A stretch of 64,000 nucleotides of DNA, taken from positions 1 to 64,000 of the forward strand of contig CAYOEA010000006.1 of the NCBI GenBank assembly GCA_964402995.1, given 5' to 3'. Position 1 is the first letter of the stretch. Every line of letters begins with the position of its first letter. The DNA is from GCA-2686295 sp964402995. GTDB lineage: Archaea > Nanobdellota > Nanobdellia > Woesearchaeales > GCA-2686295. This document shows positions 1 through 7,599 of this stretch, in pieces. The notes beneath the pieces were generated by a model. The model had not been told where the DNA came from. It made no database searches and worked only from the letters and a program-made list of their open reading frames with translations. The position numbers were made by a program, and so were the translations under genes.

Positions 1-2
1 GA

Positions 3-272
3 AGAATAGCTGAAAAAGACCCTTATGTTTGTGATAATATCAAAAATATTGAAACAAAATTTAGTTGCATCACTAAAGTAGCTATAAACAGAAATGATAA
101 AACCATTTGTAAAAATATGTTACCCAATGAAGAATTTCGTAATGTTTGCAATTTAAACTCAAATAATCATGATAGTTGTGATTCTATCAAATGTGAATAT
201 TATGTAGAAGAATGTACCAAATCTGAACAAGATAGTTCTATTAAAGGGAAATGCCATTTAATTATGACTTAA
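3..272 (+). CDS. Cys-rich protein, C-terminal part (cut by window edge)
   Basis: An open frame runs in from the left edge and ends with TAA at 270-272; about 89 residues are visible. They contain eight cysteines spaced 8-20 residues apart (contexts YVC, FSC, TIC, NVC, DSC, IKC, EEC, GKC). This resembles the Cys-rich repeats of secreted or lipid-anchored proteins common in DPANN genomes, but no named family is recognised. The N-terminus, where a signal peptide would lie, is outside the window. The next gene starts 1 nt after the stop, so the two may be cotranscribed. Confidence 0.6.
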   Translation, partial: RIAEKDPYVCDNIKNIETKFSCITKVAINRNDKTICKNMLPNEEFRNVCNLNSNNHDSCDSIKCEYYVEECTKSEQDSSIKGKCHLIMT

Positions 273-273
273 A

Positions 274-624
274 ATGTATAAACTAAAAAAAGAAATGATG
301 AAATTTAATAAAAAATATAATTCAGTTAATGATGATAAGATTTTTAATATTATTTTAATTAAATTATCAAATACAGATGTTATTTTTTCTAAAAAAAGAC
401 GAGTAAAATATGAAATAAAAATAGTAAGTCAAGATATTTATTTTAGAAGACTTAATGCCAAAGATAATGTTAAGTTTGAACAGATTACTAAACAAAAATT
501 TATTTCAATAATTAAATACATTAGAACTTTAAAAGAAATCAATACATCCACTTTAAAACCAATAATTGGAGGGAAACAATCCCCCTCACTAGCAATATTA
601 GATTATTGTCAGATTAGATTATGA
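274..624 (+). CDS. Hypothetical basic protein, 116 aa
   Basis: This frame begins at an ATG 1 nt after the stop of the Cys-rich gene. The product is rich in Lys, Ile and Asn and has no membrane segment or recognisable motif. The last 20 residues (GGKQSPSLAI...) have a different character from the rest. Tight coupling to the upstream gene is the main support. It could be a lineage-specific protein or an AT-rich chance frame. Confidence 0.4.
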   Translation: MYKLKKEMMKFNKKYNSVNDDKIFNIILIKLSNTDVIFSKKRRVKYEIKIVSQDIYFRRLNAKDNVKFEQITKQKFISIIKYIRTLKEINTSTLKPIIGGKQSPSLAILDYCQIRL

Positions 625-690
625 AAATGGAATAATTATAAATTCATAAAAAAGCTAAATAAACTTCCTGTCCTTGATATGTCGCATTCG

Positions 691-979
691 CTCTTTCTTA
701 TCGGACTAAAATCCCCCAGTGCTACGCACATTTACACTCCCTTTGGTCGAATTGATATAAACTTAAACTAAACTCTTCGAGATTTTTCACTTCGTGAAAA
801 TCGTTGCACTATCTCTCGGTCTTTTCTACGAAAAGACGCAACTAACAGCGATTAAGAGATTCCGAAGTCTTGCAGACTTCTCCATCCAAATTCGGTTTTG
901 TGGGTTGCCTCAAAACCGAACTTCTCTTAATCGCGATGTTAGTTTCAATCGAGAATGAGTCCTAAAAAATTAGAAAGAG
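691..979. repeat. Foldback element 1: cluster of hairpins closed by terminal inverted repeats
   Basis: This fills most of the 363-nt gene-free stretch after 624 and is visibly richer in G+C than its surroundings. The ends pair: CTCTTTCT (691-698) with AGAAAGAG (972-979), and GGACT (703-707) with AGTCC (958-962). An inner long-range stem is AACTAACA (840-847) with TGTTAGTT (937-944), continued by GCGATTAAGAG (848-858) with CTCTTAATCGC (924-934). Local hairpins lie at 719-729, 781-802, 819-837, 864-880 and 891-920. It has no credible ORF. The same architecture recurs at 1606-1852. It may be a structured RNA or a non-autonomous mobile element. Confidence 0.75.
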
Positions 980-987
980 ACTTTGGC

Positions 988-1527
988 TTATCCAGTTTTC
1001 TTATAAATATTCATTAATGCACGTGATTCTAACTTTTTAAATCCTTGTGATAAAAAGGTATTGTGAAACTCTTCATGAAAATATCCTGCTGTATGCATTG
1101 TAACTTGACCGGGGGCAGTAGAATTAAAAATAGCTTTTATCAAATCCAATTCATATTCTCTATTAAGTAGAATAATGTTTTGATCAAATAAAGCAGAACT
1201 TATTATCAATGGCTGTGTTTCTAAGTTATCAAGCACGTAAATTGGATCATCACAAATAAATAATCCTTCTGGAATTTGTCTTTTTGATGAATTAATGAAT
1301 TCTTCATCAATATCTACACCTGTATAAGATTTGACACCTAAATCATAAACTATTCTTGCTAAACCACCATTCCTACCACACCCTATATCTATAATATCTT
1401 GTCCTGCAATATATTTTCTAATGCGTTCTTTATCGTGACTCCACACTTCAGTACCATCTTGATAATGTCTATTACATTTAGAGGAAACTTCTTCAATTCT
1501 AATTTCTTGTTCACTTTTCTGATGCAT
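988..1527 (-). CDS. Class I SAM-dependent methyltransferase, 179 aa
   Basis: The product has the SAM-binding motif I as IDIGCGRNGG near residues 45-55 and the acidic end of strand beta-2 as GVDIDEEF near residues 70-77, so a Rossmann-fold methyltransferase is well supported. The substrate is unknown. At about 180 residues it is a minimal catalytic domain. The gene stands alone between the two foldback elements: element 1 begins 9 nt beyond its stop and element 2 ends the upstream gap. That bracketing suggests it may be cargo of, or moved with, the elements; this is inference. An upstream in-frame extension is absent. Confidence 0.8.
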   Translation of the reverse strand: MHQKSEQEIRIEEVSSKCNRHYQDGTEVWSHDKERIRKYIAGQDIIDIGCGRNGGLARIVYDLGVKSYTGVDIDEEFINSSKRQIPEGLFICDDPIYVLDNLETQPLIISSALFDQNIILLNREYELDLIKAIFNSTAPGQVTMHTAGYFHEEFHNTFLSQGFKKLESRALMNIYKKTG

Positions 1528-1605
1528 AATTTATGTGTTATTAAAAGATAACTTATAAATCTTTCTACTTTAACTACTTCCAAGTAAGTAAATAATTGTT
1601 CAGAA

Positions 1606-1852
1606 CGCCAAACCCCCTTAATTCTGTGTCTTGATTGCTCACTTTGTTCGCTCGATAGACGGACTCATTCTCGACTCTGCGGACGCAGGTTTTCGGAACT
1701 TCGTAACCGAAAACGAAACTAACAGGAATTTAACGGTTCGCAGGGTCGGCTTCGCCTAAAACGCCAAGCGTTTTCCCCTGCTCTCAAAATTCAACTTCGT
1801 TAAATTCCGATGTTAAACTCAATCGAGAAAGAGGGCTAAAAATTAAAGGGCG
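1606..1852. repeat. Foldback element 2: related hairpin cluster
   Basis: This occupies most of the 367-nt gap between 1527 and 1895. The ends pair as CCCTTAATT (1615-1623) with AATTAAAGGG (1841-1850, one bulge), and TTCTCGA (1668-1674) pairs with TCGAGAA (1823-1829). The inner stem is GGAATTTAACG (1725-1735) with CGTTAAATTCC (1798-1808), the counterpart of the element 1 inner stem but with a different sequence that still pairs perfectly. Local hairpins: 1689-1714, 1748-1756, 1758-1774 and an enclosing GCAGGG/CCCTGC (1740-1745, 1776-1781). Shared primary sequence with element 1 includes AACTAACA and CGATGTTA followed by TCAATCGAGAA, in the same orientation. Confidence 0.75.
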
Positions 1853-1894
1853 AAATTAAAAATATTAGACATTCAAGAATGGTTTTATAAAAAT

Positions 1895-2761
1895 TTACTT
1901 TCTTAACATATAACCTTGTTCTATACCTTCATCAATTAAGTCTTTTGAAATTGGCATTTTTGAATGATGATTTATTTTAATTCTTCCTTCAAGAACATCA
2001 TGATCTGTTCTTGAGGTAGCAACTTGAAACTCTTCTCTTAATAATTTAATATAACGTTCAAAAGGTACAGAAATAGAGTCTCTTGCTCCAATTATTCGGG
2101 TATTTTCAATAATTGACTGTAAATCTAAAAAATCAGTGTCTTGCGTTAACATAAAATCATTTCCACTAATTTGAGTTTTAGAAATCCCTATTTGATTTAC
2201 ATCATCATATAAATTCACTATATGTGCAATCCGAGATATATTAACTAAATCGCTTGTTTCTTTATTAAATTCTTCAAAATGATAATGAGGAAGTGGATTC
2301 CAAACACCAAGTATATTTGGTTTTTCATTTCCAACGCACAATGCATTGTTTATATATTCTGTAAGATACATAGCATATCTATCATTTTCAAAAAAAGAAT
2401 GTGCATTAACAATAAATCTTGAATCATTATTATGAAGTCGATGAAGGTTTTGAAACTGATTTTTTATAACTGTTTTATTCATTTGCGGTTGATTAATTAA
2501 AATAGCATATTTTTGTTTATTTATAGTAAGTAAGTAAACCAATTCAGTATTTCCGTAATTCATAAATGATATTTGCAACTTATCTGAATCTTTAATTTTA
2601 ATTTGTTGAGCTATAGATCCATTTTGATTTTCATTTAGCGCAGTTGCAAAACTAAACATTATTTCACTATGTGCTTCCCGAATATCTTGTTCTTCAGATC
2701 GAATATAATACAAAGGTCCTCCAGGGAACAAATGAGGACCATACTTGATTTTCTGACTCAT
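1895..2761 (-). CDS. Unknown protein, possible degenerate kinase-like fold, 288 aa
   Basis: No family is recognised with confidence. The middle of the protein reads like the hinge of aminoglycoside-phosphotransferase or protein-kinase-like folds (YAMYLTEYI near residue 130), followed later by GNDFMLTQDTDFLDLQ near residues 200-215, which could stand for the catalytic-loop Asn and the metal-binding Asp. A clear HxD motif and nucleotide-binding Lys are not evident, so activity as a kinase is doubtful. There is no membrane segment. It is a monocistronic gene upstream of foldback element 2. Confidence 0.6.
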   Translation of the reverse strand: MSQKIKYGPHLFPGGPLYYIRSEEQDIREAHSEIMFSFATALNENQNGSIAQQIKIKDSDKLQISFMNYGNTELVYLLTINKQKYAILINQPQMNKTVIKNQFQNLHRLHNNDSRFIVNAHSFFENDRYAMYLTEYINNALCVGNEKPNILGVWNPLPHYHFEEFNKETSDLVNISRIAHIVNLYDDVNQIGISKTQISGNDFMLTQDTDFLDLQSIIENTRIIGARDSISVPFERYIKLLREEFQVATSRTDHDVLEGRIKINHHSKMPISKDLIDEGIEQGYMLRK

Positions 2762-2866
2762 TTCATCAGGAAATGAAAACTAATTTATAAATAATGGCAT
2801 AGATAATATAAAAACTAAGACCACAATAGGAAAAAAGGAATAGATCTTATTTCACCCATAAATTAA

Positions 2867-3361
2867 CTATTGCTCATGCAAAATCACATATTCTAATGGT
2901 TTATGATGAAACTTGATTGTTATTCCATCATATTTTATTGAAACATCAGGATTAACAGCTTTATTAGCCGCTTTCATATTAAATTTTGTTGATGGATATA
3001 ATCCCATAAAAGTTTTGAAATCTTCCACTATAACTAATTCTGCGTGTTCTAAGCCGCGTTTATACGGAGTATCTGCTTTTGGAGAAGGTAATTCTACTAC
3101 AGATATCTCATTTTCATGAAGAACTATTGGTTCTATTAGTTTGTAAGAAGATATTGGTCTACCATTAATTTCTTTTTCTGTTAATAGATAACCATATTTT
3201 TCAAGTTCTGTTTGAAACTCTTTATATTCTTCTTGGGTTTCTACCCTATAACAAATATGATCTAAATACGATTCAGATACATCAATTCCTTCTTTATCTA
3301 GAATATCAAATACTTTATCTACAAATCCTTCAATGTCTCCAAGTAAATCCTTAATAGGCAT
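2867..3361 (-). CDS. YecM family VOC-fold protein, 164 aa
   Basis: The sequence matches the YecM pattern: LDHICYRV near residues 33-40, LLTEKEINGRPISSYKL near residues 58-75, a VVELPSP segment and GLEHAELVI further on. YecM proteins adopt the vicinal-oxygen-chelate (glyoxalase-like) fold and carry conserved His and Glu residues, here DH, VVE and EHAE, suggesting metal binding; their substrate is not established. Length is close to the bacterial proteins. This is an unusual bacterial-type family for an archaeon. No operon partner is evident. Confidence 0.85.
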   Translation of the reverse strand: MPIKDLLGDIEGFVDKVFDILDKEGIDVSESYLDHICYRVETQEEYKEFQTELEKYGYLLTEKEINGRPISSYKLIEPIVLHENEISVVELPSPKADTPYKRGLEHAELVIVEDFKTFMGLYPSTKFNMKAANKAVNPDVSIKYDGITIKFHHKPLEYVILHEQ

Positions 3362-3463
3362 AGTATTAGAAAAGAAATCGATTTTAAAAAGATTTACTCA
3401 AAAATACCTTCAAATTCAAAGTTATAGAAATATATTTATATTACTAATCAGAATAAAATAATC

Positions 3464-3679
3464 ATGTGTATAGGCGACGATCCATTTGCTAGAGCTTTAC
3501 CTTATTTAATTGCTACAATAATCTTCGGACTTATCACAGCAACACTATACACTATTCCTAAACTTAAAAACTGGAACACTAAATACGCCAGATTTGCTAA
3601 GAAAATTATGCTTTTAATTACTTTAGCACTTTTATCCTTAACTTTATTTCAATTTGGGACAAGATTTAAATGCATGTAA
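3464..3679 (+). CDS. Small two-helix membrane protein, 71 aa
   Basis: There are two predicted membrane helices, about residues 11-31 and 46-64, joined by a short basic loop, and cysteines near both ends. A TTATATT box about 27 nt upstream of the ATG suggests a leaderless transcript. No family is recognised. It is followed 20 nt later by another small membrane protein with a similar layout, so the two probably form a pair. Confidence 0.6.
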   Translation: MCIGDDPFARALPYLIATIIFGLITATLYTIPKLKNWNTKYARFAKKIMLLITLALLSLTLFQFGTRFKCM

Positions 3680-3699
3680 AATAACATAAACTAAAGAAA

Positions 3700-3966
3700 A
3701 TGAAAAAAGTCCATAAAACAATAACACTTACATGTACATTATTCATAATGTTGTCTATAGTTCTTTTAGTTATTATTAATTCTAATATTCCAACTAAAAT
3801 AGCTTGCACTCCTCTTCCTGATTGTACAACTCCTCTTTGCAGCGATGCTATTTCTTGCAACAATAATATTTGGAACATCTTTCAAATAACTTGGATTATT
3901 CTTTCAGTGTTAATTTCATTAGGTGCAGGTTTTTGGTTTTGGAAAACTCATAAAGTAAATAAATAA
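3700..3966 (+). CDS. Small Cys-containing membrane protein, 88 aa
   Basis: Two hydrophobic segments (about residues 7-28 and 60-82) flank a loop with five cysteines (ACTPLPDCTTPLCSDAISCNN), likely exposed outside the cell where disulfides could form. The function is unknown. It lies 20 nt downstream of the previous small membrane gene in the same direction and probably shares its transcript. Confidence 0.6.
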   Translation: MKKVHKTITLTCTLFIMLSIVLLVIINSNIPTKIACTPLPDCTTPLCSDAISCNNNIWNIFQITWIILSVLISLGAGFWFWKTHKVNK

Positions 3967-3994
3967 ACTAATTAAGCTCCAATTATAAGTAACA

Positions 3995-4003
3995 TTTATA
4001 TAA
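3995..4003 (+). promoter_or_regulatory. TATA box of leaderless phosphatase gene
   Basis: TTTATATAA centred 25 nt before the ATG at 4024. No Shine-Dalgarno sequence lies between it and the start, which fits leaderless transcription. Confidence 0.65.
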
Positions 4004-4023
4004 TATAGAATGTATCGTATTTT

Positions 4024-4428
4024 ATGAGAAAATTACTATTTGTATGCGAAGGGAATGTTGGTCGAAGTCAAATTGCAGAAGCGTTCTATAATAAAATAAC
4101 TAAATCCACAGATGCTTTTAGTGCTGGAACTGATCCAAGCTCACCTGATAAATATCCTAAAATCCCTTATGAAATTTACAAACTCATGAAAGATGTTGAC
4201 GTTAATGTTGAATATCTAAAAGTTAAAACAATTAACGAAGAATTCGTTAAAGAAGCAGAAAAAATCATTATTATGTGTGAAAAGAAATTATGTCCTAAAT
4301 ACTTATTAGATTCTCCTAATGTAACTTTTTGGAAAGTTAAAGATCCTTTTGGTTTGAAAATGGACGATATGAAAGTAATTAGAGATGAAATAAAAGTCAA
4401 AGTTGAATCTTTAATTAAATCAGAATAA
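4024..4428 (+). CDS. Low-molecular-weight protein tyrosine phosphatase / arsenate reductase-like protein
   Basis: The phosphate-binding loop CEGNVGRS (C-x5-R-S) sits at residues 8-15, directly after strand beta-1, as in LMW-PTPs and thioredoxin-type ArsC enzymes. The general acid is probably the Asp of KDPFGLK near residue 107. At 134 aa it is the normal family length. It should hydrolyse phosphotyrosine-like esters or reduce arsenate; no ars genes are nearby and the two further cysteines near residues 80-85 (MCEKKLC) could be redox-active, so the choice is open. Confidence 0.85.
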   Translation: MRKLLFVCEGNVGRSQIAEAFYNKITKSTDAFSAGTDPSSPDKYPKIPYEIYKLMKDVDVNVEYLKVKTINEEFVKEAEKIIIMCEKKLCPKYLLDSPNVTFWKVKDPFGLKMDDMKVIRDEIKVKVESLIKSE

Positions 4429-4496
4429 TTCTTAATTAACTAATATTACCATCATCTTTAATCATAACTTCTACTCATTTCAAAACCTAAAAAATA

Positions 4497-4504
4497 TTTA
4501 TATA
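4497..4504 (+). promoter_or_regulatory. TATA box of the serpin gene
   Basis: TTTATATA centred about 27 nt before the serpin ATG at 4527, with no ribosome binding site in between; consistent with a leaderless mRNA. Confidence 0.65.
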
Positions 4505-4526
4505 CTAGCTACATTTATCTTATTGT

Positions 4527-5828
4527 ATGAATAAAAAACTTTTAACATTTTCAATAGCAATTTTAATGGTAGCCTTAGTTGCTGCTACATCTGCATTATT
4601 TCTTTTTCCTTACAGCCCAGATAAACCTCCCGTTGCAATAGATACTGATTCAACTCAAGCAGGCATCCAAGAACTAGCAAATGCTAACAATGAATTCGCG
4701 TTTGATTTATATTCAAAACTTGATCAATCCAATCAAAAAAATATTTTTTATTCTCCTTATAGTATTTCAGCTGCTTTAGCAATGACTTACGAAGGTGCAA
4801 ATGGTCAAACAGCTGATGAAATGAAAGCAGTGTTTCATTTTCCAGACGATAATATTTTAAGACCAAATTTTGCAGCTATATATAATAATTTAAATACAAA
4901 GAATTCTGCTTATGAATTAAAAACAGGTAATGCTTTATGGATTCAAGATAAATTTCCTCTTCTTACAGATTATACAAACATCGTTGAGAATTTTTATGGT
5001 GGGAAAGCAGCAAATTTAAATTTTATTTCTGAAAGCGAAAAATCAAGACAAACAATTAATACTTTTATTGAAGAACAAACAAATAATAAAATTAAAGATG
5101 TTATTCCTAAAGGATTTATTGGTTCAGCTACTAGATTAATTATTACTAATGCAATTTATTTTAAAGGAACTTGGGAATGGGAATTTGATAAATCAGACAC
5201 TCAAGAACAAGATTTCGAAATAACACCAAACAACAGCGTAAAAACTCAGATGATGTTTATGGATCCTGATAAAGCAAGATTTAATTATGCAAGTTTAGAA
5301 AAACTTCAAATCATAGAACTTCCTTATAAGGGTGAAGAAATCTCAATGTTAATATTACTGCCTAAACAAGGAGAAGAATATAATTATGAAACAGATGAAT
5401 TAATTAAATTTAATTATACTCTTGATGATATTGAATTATCCTTTGAAAAATTTAATGAGTATAAAGCTCAAATGAAAAAAACAAAATTAGATTCAATATC
5501 ACTTCCTAAGTTTGAATTTGACTCTAAGTACTTTATGAAAGATACTTTAGCTAGTTTAGGTATGCCTACTGCATTTTCTGACGCAGCAGATTTTTCTGGT
5601 ATGACTGGCGGTAAAGATTTACTCATTGGTTCTGTAATCCATCAAGCGTATATAAAAGTTGATGAAAAAGGAACTGAAGCAGCTGCGGCTACTACTGTTG
5701 GAATGGTAATGACTTCAATGACTCCTACTAATGTTTTTAGAGCTAATCACCCATTTATTTTTATTATCCAAGAACAAGATACTGGTAATATTTTATTCAT
5801 GGGAAAAGTTTCTAATCCAAATAAATAA
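4527..5828 (+). CDS. Secreted or membrane-anchored serpin (protease inhibitor), 433 aa
   Basis: The serpin fold is clear over the whole length: ANNEFAFDLYSKL and IFYSPYSISAALAM near the start, NAIYFKGTWEWEFD in the middle, and the C-terminal NHPFIFIIQEQDTGNILFMGKV signature. The reactive-centre hinge DEKGTEAAAATTV is intact (small residues at P15-P9), so it should be an inhibitory serpin acting by the suicide-substrate mechanism. The scissile bond lies within GMVMTSMTP, with Met or Thr at P1, suggesting chymotrypsin- or elastase-like targets. A hydrophobic N-terminus (residues 5-26) is a signal peptide or anchor, so it works outside the cell. It is monocistronic. Confidence 0.95.
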   Translation: MNKKLLTFSIAILMVALVAATSALFLFPYSPDKPPVAIDTDSTQAGIQELANANNEFAFDLYSKLDQSNQKNIFYSPYSISAALAMTYEGANGQTADEMKAVFHFPDDNILRPNFAAIYNNLNTKNSAYELKTGNALWIQDKFPLLTDYTNIVENFYGGKAANLNFISESEKSRQTINTFIEEQTNNKIKDVIPKGFIGSATRLIITNAIYFKGTWEWEFDKSDTQEQDFEITPNNSVKTQMMFMDPDKARFNYASLEKLQIIELPYKGEEISMLILLPKQGEEYNYETDELIKFNYTLDDIELSFEKFNEYKAQMKKTKLDSISLPKFEFDSKYFMKDTLASLGMPTAFSDAADFSGMTGGKDLLIGSVIHQAYIKVDEKGTEAAAATTVGMVMTSMTPTNVFRANHPFIFIIQEQDTGNILFMGKVSNPNK

Positions 5829-5855
5829 TAATTTTTTATTTATTATTCATATAAA

Positions 5856-5865
5856 ATTATATAAA
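5856..5865 (+). promoter_or_regulatory. TATA box of the CYTH gene
   Basis: ATTATATAAA centred 26 nt before the ATG at 5887, without a Shine-Dalgarno sequence. Confidence 0.55.
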
Positions 5866-5886
5866 GACAAAGAAAGCTAATATATC

Positions 5887-6477
5887 ATGAAAGAAATCGA
5901 AGCTAAACTAAAATTAAATGATTCTTTCATAATCACTCAAGCCAATCTTATTCAAACTAAAGAAGTTCACGTTCTAGATATTTATTATGATGGAAATCAT
6001 CTTGATTTCAAATCTCAAGATAAAATTTTAAGACTTCGAAAAGAAAATGATAAAATTTATCTTGCTTACAAAGGTCCTAAAGAAAAAAACTCTCATTTAA
6101 TTGTAAGAAAAGAAATCGAACCTGAGATTTCATCTTTCAAAGATGCACGCATCATCATTAAAAATCTTAATCTTTACGAAGTTGCTAAAACAGAAAAAAT
6201 TAGAACTTATTTTAAAAATAAAAGATATCCAAACTTAACAATTACAATTAATAAATATCCTTTCATCGGAAAATATATTGAAGTAAAAGGAGAGGAAGAT
6301 GAAGTATATGTGTTCCTTAAAGAATTTAATTTTAATTTAAACAAAACAATTCAAAAAAACTACACCGAATTATTCCTACAATACTGTAAAACACATAATC
6401 TTCTTTTCAAAGACCCACAAACAAAATTCACATTCAAAGATGAAGAAGATTTTATTAAAAATAAAAAAGTGAATTAA
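5887..6477 (+). CDS. CYTH domain protein (class IV adenylate cyclase / triphosphatase family)
   Basis: The diagnostic ExExK signature is at the N-terminus (KEIEAKLKL, residues 2-10). Alternating charged strands follow, including ILRLRKENDKIYLAYKGP and a later FIGKYIEVKGEEDEV, as expected for the eight-stranded triphosphate tunnel. Such enzymes hydrolyse tripolyphosphate or thiamine triphosphate, or cyclise ATP (CyaB); archaeal CyaB-like proteins are common. The specific substrate cannot be read from sequence. The stop codon abuts the convergent purN-like gene. Confidence 0.85.
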   Translation: MKEIEAKLKLNDSFIITQANLIQTKEVHVLDIYYDGNHLDFKSQDKILRLRKENDKIYLAYKGPKEKNSHLIVRKEIEPEISSFKDARIIIKNLNLYEVAKTEKIRTYFKNKRYPNLTITINKYPFIGKYIEVKGEEDEVYVFLKEFNFNLNKTIQKNYTELFLQYCKTHNLLFKDPQTKFTFKDEEDFIKNKKVN

Positions 6478-7092
6478 TCAGAATTTTCCTACTTTAATGG
6501 AACCTTCACTTATTTGCTTTAATACATCAGCCATTAAAAAATATTCACCGTCTAAAACATAACGTTGTAATTCTTTAGCATTTTCTTCACTTGGTTGACC
6601 AATTAAATGTTCAGGTACATCCATTGCTAATTGATCAAGTATTCTCCCTTCATCAAATTTTGAATTCATTAAATGAACTGTTGGACCTGTAAAATTCTCA
6701 ATTGCCGCTAAAACTGACCTATGTGTTGCTAAACCATACATTCCTTTCCCACCATGTTTTGGTAATAAAGTTGGATGTATATTTAACACTCTATCATGAT
6801 ATTCATTTAGTACAACATCTTCAACTTTAGAAATATAACCTAAACCTAATATTAAATCTATCTTATTTTTTTTTAGTACTGCTAATTGTTCCAAACCAGA
6901 TGCTGCATAAAAGATTGGAATATTTAATCGTTCAGCTCGTTCGTAAATTCCTGCTTCATCAGAATGTTTATTACATAATATTAAACTTGATTCAAATCCT
7001 TGTAAAGCACCAGTATCAATTTTATGATGTAACGCTTCCACACTTGACCCACTTCCCGAAGCCATATATGCCAATTTTATTTTTCCAACCAT
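6478..7092 (-). CDS. purN: Phosphoribosylglycinamide formyltransferase (PurN-like)
   Basis: The formyl-transferase catalytic triad is present: NIHPTLLPKHGG (Asn, His) near residues 105-116 and TVHLMNSKFDEG (Asp) about 40 residues later, plus the N-terminal MASGSGS nucleotide-phosphate loop. The family transfers formyl from 10-formyl-THF to GAR in purine synthesis. I place the start at the ATG of MVGKIKL (7092) instead of an ATG 24 nt upstream, because a TTTATAAA box sits about 30 nt before 7092, which would make the longer version overlap the promoter. No other purine synthesis gene is nearby, though GMP reductase is at 50 kb. Confidence 0.85.
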   Translation of the reverse strand: MVGKIKLAYMASGSGSSVEALHHKIDTGALQGFESSLILCNKHSDEAGIYERAERLNIPIFYAASGLEQLAVLKKNKIDLILGLGYISKVEDVVLNEYHDRVLNIHPTLLPKHGGKGMYGLATHRSVLAAIENFTGPTVHLMNSKFDEGRILDQLAMDVPEHLIGQPSEENAKELQRYVLDGEYFLMADVLKQISEGSIKVGKF

Positions 7093-7236
7093 TATAAATT
7101 TAAAAAAATGAACCATTTTTATAAATGTATGTGCTAAAATTCAAATAATATAATTTAATGCTAAACTTCATATTTTCTAATTGAAGAATTCTCAGAGATC
7201 ATAGATTTGATTAAGAAAAATTTAGAATAATTCTAT

Positions 7237-7500
7237 TTATTTTGGAACACAGCAAATACAAGGACATTGTAACCCAGTTAAATCACCAAAATAAGTTTCA
7301 TTGTCAAAACAATTAGGACTTCCTAAAGTATTATGTATTCGCCCATCATTTCGATCACAAATATCTCAGATTATAATTCGCGTTTCACCTACTTAACAAA
7401 GTCCATTTAATTCACAATAATAAAGACTAAGAAAGGATAAAACTACTAACACAATTACTATTACTAATAAAATAAGAATAATTCGAGTACTTTTTTGCAT
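7237..7500 (-). pseudogene. Broken small secreted Cys-rich protein gene (two in-frame stops)
   Basis: Reading the minus strand from the ATG at 7500 gives a hydrophobic signal or anchor (residues 6-28) and then Tyr-Tyr-Cys-Glu-Leu-Asn-Gly-Leu-Cys, where a TAA interrupts at codon 36. The same frame stays open apart from a TGA nine codons later, then continues through DICDRNDGRIH and a Cys cluster (CPCICC) to a natural TAA at 7237. Without the stops it would be about 87 residues with eight cysteines. The shape is that of the small secreted proteins elsewhere in this window. It accounts for most of the 480-nt gap between 7092 and 7600. Confidence 0.65.
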
Positions 7501-7569
7501 ATATAACTTTTATTTTTTAAGTTTATATATTTTATGAAAATAAAAAAAACAAATCATTTAACCCAAATA

Positions 7570-7578
7570 TTTATATAA
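7570..7578 (+). promoter_or_regulatory. TATA box
   Basis: TTTATATAA centred 26 nt before the ATG at 7600. Confidence 0.55.
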
Positions 7579-7599
7579 TCAACAACCAATAAATGATAT

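Noticed and set aside
1389..1583. 64-aa minus-strand ORF over the methyltransferase start
   Set aside because: It is a shadow frame of the methyltransferase coding strand with no supporting signal.
7378..7393. Stop-codon reassignment or selenocysteine as an explanation of the in-frame TGA near 7366 and TAA near 7393
   Set aside because: No other gene in the window needs either stop as sense, and no recoding hairpin is evident; decay is simpler.
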